Below, piece after piece: positions 56,112-64,000 of a stretch of DNA of 64,000 nt. The translations under genes were made by a program, and so were the position numbers. Each line of letters begins with the position of its first letter. The first letter of the stretch is position 1. The notes beneath the pieces were generated by a model. It was not told the origin of the DNA. It did not search any database and worked only from the letters and a program-made list of their open reading frames with translations. The stretch is from Linderina pennispora (lineage: Eukaryota; Kickxellomycota; Kickxellomycetes; Kickxellales; Kickxellaceae), in the NCBI RefSeq assembly GCF_002104995.1, contig NW_024468271.1, positions 1-64,000 on the forward strand, in the 5' to 3' direction.

Positions 56112-58476
56112 ATGGCTGGCGACCAGACGGGCAGATATGGCACTGCGCGCTGCGCTGCTCAACCCCAAGGCGACAGAGACAGAGTAAGCAAACCCAGGCG
56201 TCTTTCCTTTGCAAAAACTGTTAAAATTGGCATGGCAGCTCATTTCCAGGTTCAGTTTGGGTTAGAATGCGCACCAGCCTGCAGAACGCAGACATGCGGC
56301 GGCGGGCAGTTTCTGGGCAAACTCGGCCGCCGCCGCCGTTGCAGCTGTTTCCGTCGCAAACGCACATGGCAGGCAGCGCAGGCATCGGTGTCAGGGACGC
56401 CGCCCAGCAGCTCGCGCACATTATCAGCAGCACCGTCCTTTAATGGCATGCCGTATACGCCGTTGACGGGGCGGACATATTCGATGGACACACCGCAGAC
56501 CGGGCGGGCGCCGCCGCGGGAGAGCAGCATGGCGACAATAGGCGAATATATGCCCCCGCACCTGCAGGCGATATCAGAGGCCGGCGAGGCCCCGGGCGAG
56601 CGCACTGGGCGGGGCAAAAAGGGCCTGTTTGGCGGATTCAAGCGCGTCGCGCAGGCAGTGAAGACAGCAGCAGGCAGCTTTGAAGCAGTGCGGCGCGAGC
56701 CGCAATACGACATGGCGGTAAATAGTGCGTCAAGCGGGTCAATGTACGAGCAGCGCACGGACAGTCTGAACCGGTTCGGCACGCCCCTGCACAGTCCTGT
56801 GAGCGCCCCGCAGACCGCCACAGCATATGGCGCTGAGCGGATCGAGAGCCCGCGGGTGGCACGCAAATACTCGCTGTTCCGCAAGGCATCGGGCCGGGTC
56901 TCCAGAAGGTCCAGTGCTGCGTCGACGCGGTCCGGGCGGCGCAGCGGGATGACGTCGCCGCTGCGCTCCCAAGGCTCATACGAGACCAACGGGTTGGAGC
57001 ACCAGACGTCAACTGAAACCATGGAGAGCGCTGCCGGGCTGTATCCAATGCGCAACCGGTCGACGACTTTGCCGCTGGGCGACGGCAGTGCCCCGCAGAG
57101 CCCGCCGTCCGCCGTGCAGTGTAGTGTGCCCGAGACTCTGCGCAGACTCGATGTGCAGATCACGGGGTCGCCGGTATTCGACACGTTCCCGCGCACCTGC
57201 AACTGTCGAGTCACTGGAACGTGGGGGAGTCGGACTCGGCGCATGTCAACGCGGCCACCCGTAACCAATGCCTTTGAGCCGCCCCTCGAGCCCGCCCAGC
57301 AGCCGTCCGAGTCGCCGGTTCTGATTGACTCGCAGTACCACAGCGTGGTGATGAACGCCGACAAGCTGCAGCAGTACCTGAAGCAGGTGGCCGACAAGGA
57401 GGAGGCGGCAGGAGCTCGAGAATCTGATGCATCTGGTGGAGACCCGCAAGGCTGCGGCGCCCGCCAACGACAGCGGGGTCCAGGTCGGCGACATAAAGGA
57501 CAGCCTGATCTCTGCCAGCAGCTCCAGCGCCCTGGCCAGCCTTGCATCGGATCTGCAGGAGAGCCCTGCGGACCCGTGGCAGGAGCCCGCCGAACAGGCC
57601 ATGTCGGATGGAAGCGGGTCGCGGCCGTTCTCGTTCACCCACAGCCGGTACTCATTGGTCAATCCAGACGGGTCGCTGAATCTTTTGAGCTTCCAGTTCG
57701 ACCAGCTCGAGGGATACCGCGAGCACCTGTCGACGCCCGATCTGGAGCCCAAGCACGCGCTGCTCAAATTCTGGGCCGACGAGGACCGCCATGCCCGGCC
57801 CAATAAGCTGTTCCGCAAGCCGCGCGACCACAACGAGGAAGTCGACATCAGCACATCCAGTAGCCGCATGAGCAGCCAGTCCATGCAGGAGGCCGTGGAG
57901 GCCCGGCCCGGGACGCTGTACGATGACCTGTTCAATTCGAGCCCGATGGCCATGTCGTTGGCGAATGTGATCATGTCGGAGGATTCGCTAGGCCATGTGC
58001 CCAGACGCCGCCACCACCGGCGCACGCCCAGCGCGTTCTCGGAGCTTGAGGTAGACCATTTAATGCAGCACACGGTGGAGGCTTGCTATGCGCTGCAGAC
58101 CGCGATCCGCAGACAGGGACAGGCCCAGTCGGGTTTGGCCGAGTGGATCAAGATGGTCATGGGTAGTGCCCAGAGCAGCACGTATTTTGGCAGGGCCTGT
58201 AGCGAGCGCCCACTGCCGCATCGCCCACCACAGGAGTTGCAGCCGCCGCTATTGCCGCCGCGCAAGATGTCGTCGCTGTCGCGTGCAAGCCCCGAGACTA
58301 GTCCCAATCAACATGGACGCAGAGTAGTTGTTTCTTTTTCTAACCCCCGAACTCCCGATAAGCTTATTCCCCCACACTACATCCCGTGCAATCGTCTTGC
58401 AAAAATGTATTACTCCCACAGACAAGAGAAAGGATACTACACATACAGTGGTGGGTTTATTTGCCATTGGTGTTGA
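56112..58476 (+). CDS. Ser/Arg-rich protein of unknown function (frameshifted or with a 5' intron)
   Basis: I do not recognise the family. A start at 56112 (MAGDQTGRYGT) or 56137 (MALRAALLNPK) is followed by a donor-like GTAAGC near 56183 and an acceptor-like TAG near 56260, so a short first exon is likely. The body is Ser/Thr/Pro-rich and basic, with GLFGGFKRVAQAVKTAAG, RKYSLFRKASGRVSRRSS and many kinase-type RxxS sites. The C-terminal third is better structured: LNLLSFQFDQLEGYREH, ALLKFWADEDRHARPNKLF, and a helix HLMQHTVEACYALQTAIRRQ. Frame changes are needed near 56430 and 57415. The last 40 or so codons (after about 58330) look like 3' leader, so the true stop may be earlier than 58476. 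It is convergent with, and may overlap by about 20 bp, the zinc-finger gene. Confidence 0.5.
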
Positions 58477-59656
58477 GCACCGACTCCATCATGGCCAGCT
58501 GCTGGTCCAGCGTCATCTGGTCGCCGCCGCTAGTCACGGAATCGAACATCTGCAGCAGCTCGTTCTCGCTGCGCTGCTGGCTGAACTGCTGCTGCTGCTG
58601 CTGCTGGGGCAGGAACGTCTGCGGGCCGCCAATGCCCGGCGTAATGCCCATCGCCGTAGCCTGCGCCAATGTAGCCGCATCGCCATTGCCGTTGGCTGCG
58701 GCAATCCACGAGCTCCACACATTGGCATCCACCCAGTGCGGCGCCTTGTTGCGGTCCTGGGTGCTGGCCGAAAGAACCTGCGTCGTCTGCGGCTGCGAAA
58801 TCGCGCTGCCGTTAAATGAACTGTGGTTCGACGCAAACACCGGCGGCGTCAGGTCCGCCTGCACGGGCTTGTCGGCTGGACTGCCTGGGTTGCTATTACG
58901 CAGGTCGTGTGGATGGTCAAAGCTCATGTGGTGCTTCAAGGCGTTGGCGTCAGAGAACCCACGGCCGCACAGCGGCACTGGGCAATTGACGATGCTGTTG
59001 GCGGTCCGGTTCATTTGCAGTGAATCGGCAACCTGGTGGCACCACTGAACCTATGCTGGCTGTGGTCACCAGAGGGAATTGCGGCATGAAGCGCCGCCGG
59101 TACTCGGCGCCAACCGTGGACGGGCCGACGGGGATTTGCGCCAGCTGCGGGCGCGGCTGGAACTGCCCCATGTCCAGGGGCTGCGGCGTATACTGCTGCA
59201 GCATCTGCCAGTCGCGCCGTGACTGCAGGTCGCCAGCATGGGCCGACAGCGCCAACTGCGGGATCCGCCGATTCTGCTGAGACTCGGTAGGCGGGTCGCG
59301 CGTAGCAAGCGGCAGGAGCCCGAGCGCGGAGAGATCTTGTAGCCATGGCGAGAGCGGCTGTGTGGGCTTGCTCATCATAGCCGCGGTCGCCGCTGCAAAC
59401 GACGTCTGCGCTGCCTGTGCGGCTTGCGCTGCTGCGGCGCCGGGCTCCGCACTGCCGTTCATGGCCATGCTAGTGGGACGGCGGCACAGTCGCCAATGAC
59501 GTTAAGTCGATGGAGTCGGAACGGTGGCTGCGCGGGTACTGTTGCGTGCCGGTGTCTTCGCTAGCTTCCATGGTTATGTCCTGGCTGACGCCCGGTGTCG
59601 TGCTGCCTAGGTTCCCCTGGCTGCGGTTTCCGTGGCTGAACAGATGCTGCTGCTGC

Positions 59657-59688
<32 letters not shown>

Positions 59689-61134
59689 CAGCATGCTGTG
59701 CATCATCTGAATGTCAAGTGATGCATTCATGTCTTGGATCAGCCGCGACGCCATCGCAGTGCTGGCACCCGGTGTCCCTGCACTGTTGCCGGCCGGCTGC
59801 GTAACTACCATCCCGGCCTGGCTCGAAGTGGCCAAAAAGGGCGTATGCGGCTGCTGCTGGTTATTCAGAACGAGGTTGAAGTACGATCCGATGTTGCCGG
59901 GCTCACCACCGGTCTCCGAAAGCAGCGCTGGCGCTGACATGAACGACGGCGAGCCGACGGGTGCAAACGCATTGAGCGGCTGCTGCTGTGGGTGGATCGA
60001 GAACACAAGATGCGGCTTGGCGTGCGGCGGCAGTGTCACCGGCTCATATGCGCTGTTGCGCTGGCTGTTCTCGCTGTAGTCTATGGCTGCTATGGAGCCG
60101 GCCGTCGACACGTCGCCTTCGGGGATGGTTGGCATCGGGCTGATGCCTGAGTTGCCTGCGCTATCAAACACATCCCCCATGATCGACTGGTTCCAGAACC
60201 CACCTGTCCGCGTCCACTGCTGCCGTAGCCCGGCTGGTGCCTGCCGCCCCCTTGATGCGGTTCGAGGGCTTGGTTGCGCGCCGGATGGGCCGCGGATGGT
60301 GCGCTGCTATGTGCTGCCGCAGCTCCAGCTCGCTGCCGAAGCTCGCAAGGCACTCCACCTCAGAACACTGCAGTTGCCCGCCAGCCACCACCAGCATCGA
60401 CGCGTCGCCAGTCGCTGCCCCGCCCGCGGGCATTGTCAGCGACCCCACCTGGTCCAGTATCGAGCCGCGCTACTTGCGCTGCCACTGTCTCGGCACCGCC
60501 TGCTGCAGGCGCTGAGTGACTCGACAATGGGGCTGTAGTCAGCTGCTGCTGCCACATTGTCAGGAGTCCCGCTGCTCGACCCGCCGTCGCCCGACCGTCC
60601 ACCGCCGTCGCTCCCGCTGCCGGGAATCATCAGGTGGTCGTTGGACTTGCGCGAGTGGAAGATGTGGTACTCCAGCCCGTTGACGTTCTTGTACTGGTGG
60701 TTGCACCCGGACCGCGCGCACCGGTACGGCTTGGGCTGCGCGCGACTGGGCGCCTCCGTTACCGGTGACCCGCTGCCACCCATCAGCGCCGAAATGCTGC
60801 ACTCGCTGGCGCCCTGCAACGACGGAATAAGCCGTGCGATGGCCGGGTGCGCCAGCTTGAGGTGCGAGTTCAGGCTCATGGCGTCTGCAAACGACGCCTG
60901 GCACGAGTCACTGGCTGCCGCGCACCCGTACAGCTTGAGCCCGAGCTTTCGCAAGCGCTGTCCGCTGCTCGTCCGTGGGCGAAAACAGCACCGAGGCCGA
61001 GCGCTTTGCGCCTGATACCGCATTGGCTTGCCCGAATTGCGACGACGTCGAAGCGCGCAGCGGACCTACATTGTTCCCATGTCGTTGAGCCAATCACAGT
61101 CTGTGGAAACTACAGCCGTATGCCCATGGTGCAT
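58457..61134 (-). CDS. C2H2 zinc-finger transcription factor with polyQ (Sfp1/JAZF1-like fingers; frameshifted)
   Basis: Probable nuclear transcription regulator. Zinc fingers in order: YGCAAASDSCQASF with SHLKLAH; then KPYRCARSGCNHQYKNVNGL with YHIFHSR, close to the split finger of the Sfp1/JAZF1 group; then LQCSEVECLASFGSEL with HIAAHH; and a last one near the C-terminus, VNCPVPLCGRGFSDANALKH. Between them are long Gln/Pro/Ser-rich regions, including a 17-Gln run, typical of activation domains. The stop is TAA at 58457-58459. The start is uncertain: ATG at 61134 (MHHGHTAVV) needs one frame change near 61078; other frame changes are near 60930, 60465, 59468 and 59040. I treat these as one gene because each segment ends and begins in matching composition with no room for promoters. 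Confidence 0.68.
59645..59692. repeat. CTG/CAG trinucleotide repeat encoding polyglutamine
   Basis: CTG with occasional TTG on the plus strand encodes about 17 Gln in the zinc-finger protein. Shorter Gln runs of the same type occur at 58588-58605 in the same gene and at 61602-61622 in the Myb gene. Confidence 0.9.
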
Positions 61135-61268
61135 GCCCTGCCATGTCCCTCCTCCCATGTATGAATGAAATTAAAACAAGACAATAGCCTGTTTTTGTGC
61201 GAGGGTGCTTCCGTCATCGACGTCTAAATAAAGGGGAGGGGAGGGCGTCCCCTTGGGCAACCCAGTCC

Positions 61269-62740
61269 TTATTCCCCGTCCGCCGCTCTCTTCCAGGTCT
61301 TCTGTTTTTTTTTTCGTGCAGACACGATGTTGTCGCGCATGCACCTGAACAATAGCACCATATGCGGGGGCCATTTTCTTCCTCCGTTTTCGTTGCTACT
61401 CGCTCGTAGCACTGCAGCCGTTGTCAAACAACAAATTAGCTTACCTTCAAAATGCGGAGTGGTTGCGGGTGTGCCAGCAGACTGCGGCGGCTGCTGTTCC
61501 GACGGCATATACAGGGCACCAATGCTTTCAGCGGTTCCTGTCTGAGGCGACTGCAGACTGCCCGCTGTTACTGATGTAGATATGCCGGTCTGAATGCCCA
61601 ACTGCTGCTGCTGCTGCTGCTGCGACTCTGGTCCAATTCCTGGCAGATCCTCCATCGATGCATCCTGCGAGGCCTCGAGCTGTGCAGCCGTTGCCGTCGC
61701 TGCCGACGACGACGAGACAGCAGGAGAACCCGTGCTCCTCGACGGGTGATTGGAGCCACGGGATCTCTGCGCGGTCTTGCGCTTATTGACCGACTCCGTG
61801 ACCGCAGCCAGCGTGCGATTAAGGTCGTTCTCAGGGAATAGGGCCCAGTCTTGCGCTCCTTCTGCGAGATGATGCGCTGGATTTTGCGCCAACGGTTGCG
61901 ACAGTGCAAGCCCCGGCCGTCCCTGGAAGAACGTAGCGATTTTCTGCCACTGCGTGCCGAACTCTGCAAACTTCTCCAGCAGCAGCCGGTCCTCCTCTGG
62001 CCGCCACTTGCCGCGATCAATCTCCGGGTCCAGCGACTCGCGCCAGCGCTTCGCGCACTGGTCGTCGGTGCGCCCCGGGATACCCTCGGCTACGCGCGAC
62101 CACTGCGCGGGGAATTGCGACACCCGCTCGCGCAGCAAGTTGTCTTCCTCGGGCGTCCACGGGCCCTTGTGCAGCGACGGGTCGAGCGAGTGAAACCACC
62201 GCTTCCGGCAGCTCTTGTTCGTGCGCCCCGGCACAAGCATTGCAATCCGCGGCCACGACTCGGTGTTGGGCCCGTACACGCGAACCCCCAGCGTCAGTAA
62301 CCGGTCCTCCTCGCGCGTCCACGCTGCACGCAGCTTGGGGAACGTCATCCGCACAGTCGCCCTCGATATACTGACGACTCGACGTCGTCCAGGTAGACTG
62401 ACAGGTCCTGCTCCAGCAGCTTCTCGGCGTTCAGCGCCGCCAGAATCTCCTTCGCCTGCTCCTTCGCCCGGCTCACCTGCTCGTGCAGAGATATCGAGCT
62501 GTTCATGTTTGGCGTGCTGTTGCCTACCAGCATGATGTGCGACGACGATAACGATGCACGCCCGGTGCTCAGAACGCCGGCCGACTTTGACCCCGCGCGG
62601 GCTCGTGTGCGGAAGTTGGATGATGTCGCCTCGGGCGGCTCGGCTGTTTGCGGCGTGCGCTTCTGCGCCTTACTCGGATGCCCAGGCACCTCGTAGTGCT
62701 CGTCCTCATCGGGTCCGTCGATCCTGCCGTGACTGGACAT
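61269..62740 (-). CDS. Three-repeat Myb transcription factor (BAS1/c-Myb-like; frameshifted)
   Basis: DNA-binding regulator with three adjacent Myb repeats. R1: AAWTREEDRLLTLGVRVYG to CRKRWFHSL. R2: KGPWTPEEDNLLRERVSQF to CAKRWRESLD. R3: RGKWRPEEDRLLLEKFAEFG to HCRNRWRKIQRI. Each has the regularly spaced aromatic residues. A Ser/Arg-rich N-terminus of about 130 residues precedes R1 (start ATG 62740, MSSHGRIDGPDEDEH), with a coiled helix EQAKEILAALNAEKLLEQDL. The C-terminal part is Gln/Ser-rich. Frame changes are needed near 62355 (just before R1), 61905 (inside R3) and 61840. A donor-like GTAAGC near 61440 suggests a further small exon, so the C-terminal end is uncertain. It is probably related to yeast Bas1 (purine/histidine gene control), which is inference from repeat number only. 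Confidence 0.8.
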
Positions 62741-64000
62741 TTGTGTGTGTATTTTTCTTTTCTAGCTTTTCCGGGCTGCTGTTTGCAAAGAATACAAAAA
62801 TGGAGAAGGATAAAAAAGGTCAGTATTTGCCACCTGGAGATAAAAGATGTGCGATAAATATCAGAGCATGAATAAAGGGAGGGAAAACAAGCGGATAAAG
62901 AGGCAACGACAAAGGGGCGAGAGAACCTGCGAGTCGTATGAATCCCTCACAAGGGCACACCTGCAGTGCGCGCAGCAGCAGGACGACGGCCAGAGAGGGG
63001 CCATCATCCATCGGGCAGGCCCATCACAGCACACGAACAATGGCCCACAGCGGAAATTTAATGACCCAGCATTTTTCAGCCTTTAGGGAGTAGCAGATGG
63101 TAGTGGCAGCCAATGCCATCAGCAAACAACCGCATGGCTAGCGTAGAAGCAACCTCTTCTACAGCACCGCTCTCTTCCAGTGCAAAATACGACAAAACGC
63201 AAGGGATTATCATATGGCTGCCTCTTTTTGGCCTGTTTGGCGGGTGGGAAATAAACAGCGATAAGACTCACCTCTTTTTCAATAGCGTTGGCTGGGATGG
63301 AATAGAACAGGGTTATTCTACACAGGCGACAAAGAGTGGGGGAGGAGATCTGCTTACGCTCGGCTGCTGTCTTTTTGAAACGGAGGGCTGTTCCAAGGGT
63401 ATATATAAGTTAGAATACAAGGAATATGGAAAGGGAGAAAGGGAGAGAGAAAGCAGAAGGCGACGGCCGTGCGTAGAGGCGAGGCAAGAAAAGATGTATT
63501 ATCGACAAGAAATATGATATCAGGAACCAGGGAACGGCTCAAGAACACGGGTCTCAAATTGGCGGGTTTGCGCACGGAATGGAATTCAAAAAATGAAATA
63601 GTGAGCAGAAGAAAGGCGCAGAGAGCAAAAAAAAAAAAAGGCGGGGCAAGCGTTATACACTGCACTCTTGCCTTTTTGCTGTAAACCGGCTGGGCCAATG
63701 GAAGCGCGCACTTCTATTTTCAGCCGAGTGACTTGGACCTCAAATCTCACGGTGGACCAGTCGGCCGTACGCAACCTCCGTCGGAGGCACACAGCCGGTT
63801 CGCGCAGCGGGGCAGCCCCTCCTGAAAGCGCTGCTGTGCTTGCTGCAACCAGAAAGCGCACACTCTATCGATAGGTGTTACTTTTTTCTTTTTTTTTTTT
63901 TGGGGAAGGTGGGAGGGATAATTTTGGTGGTGCTGCGAGCCGCCCGATGGGGCCACTCTTTCTCCCCTGCCCCTGAACCTGCTTAGGCCCAGAGTGGTTT
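62741..64000. other. Right flank, no gene recognised
   Basis: About 1.26 kb upstream of the Myb gene. It is A/G-rich with an A12 run near 63630 and a T-rich run at about 63884-63901. Open frames of up to 134 codons have low-complexity composition and no motifs. The part next to 62740 should contain the Myb promoter. Confidence 0.45.

Noticed and set aside
63113-63517. 134-codon frame near the right edge
   Set aside because: Low-complexity Glu/Arg-rich end, no family features, and a position in AT/AG-rich intergenic DNA.
1-64000. CRISPR array or bacterial operon organisation
   Set aside because: No regularly spaced repeats; genes have introns, TATA boxes and eukaryotic families throughout.

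Overview
The window is nuclear DNA of a fungus, most likely an early-diverging (non-Dikarya) one; a Kickxellomycotina or other Zoopagomycota/Mucoromycota-grade genome is my best guess. Genes are dense, on both strands and monocistronic. Introns are few and short (about 75-150 bp), with GTAAG-type donors and, in two of them, near-perfect TACTAAC branch sites. Coding DNA is GC-rich and intergenic stretches are AT-rich or pyrimidine-rich. The gene set fits this placement: propionyl-CoA carboxylase, a type III glutamine synthetase, a Na+/K+-ATPase-like (type IIC) P-type ATPase and a B-box/coiled-coil/MATH protein are unusual or absent in Dikarya. No rRNA, tRNA, CRISPR array or recognisable transposon was seen.

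Layout, left to right. 1-1166: 5' end of fatty acid synthase (acetyltransferase region), running off the edge. 3.2-5.4 kb: mitochondrial propionyl-CoA carboxylase alpha. 5.9-9.5 kb: an acidic unknown protein, SLX9 (ribosome biogenesis) and a peroxiredoxin-like gene. 9.35-11.87 kb: left arm of a 2.5-kb inverted repeat carrying a GT15 mannosyltransferase. 12.1-21.3 kb: RluA-type pseudouridine synthase, NEPRO/Rmp1-like protein, myotubularin, SF3B4, methylthioribose-1-phosphate isomerase and glutamine synthetase III. 22.4-27.6 kb: IQGAP. 28.5-32.3 kb: MFSD10-like transporter and an Atf1-type stress bZIP factor. 33.3-40.5 kb: a Ser-rich protein with a C-terminal Cys cluster and a very large B-box/MATH protein. 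40.6-43.15 kb: right arm of the inverted repeat (second mannosyltransferase, truncated peroxiredoxin-like gene). 45.4-54.9 kb: a P5-type ATPase, an M49-like metallopeptidase and the type IIC-like ATPase. 56.1-62.7 kb: an unknown Ser-rich protein, a C2H2 zinc-finger factor and a three-repeat Myb factor.

The genes do not form one pathway; most are housekeeping or regulatory. The most unusual features are the inverted duplication around a 28.8-kb spacer, and a type IIC-like ATPase that has lost several catalytic and ion-binding motif residues (a candidate pseudo-pump), lying next to a P5 ATPase with a non-canonical M4 motif.

Many conserved genes are broken by single-base frameshifts while their motifs remain intact, whereas other long genes (IQGAP, glutamine synthetase III, P5 ATPase) have none. 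I read most of these breaks as sequencing or assembly indels, but the uneven distribution is striking. Frames and ends of the broken genes are therefore approximate.
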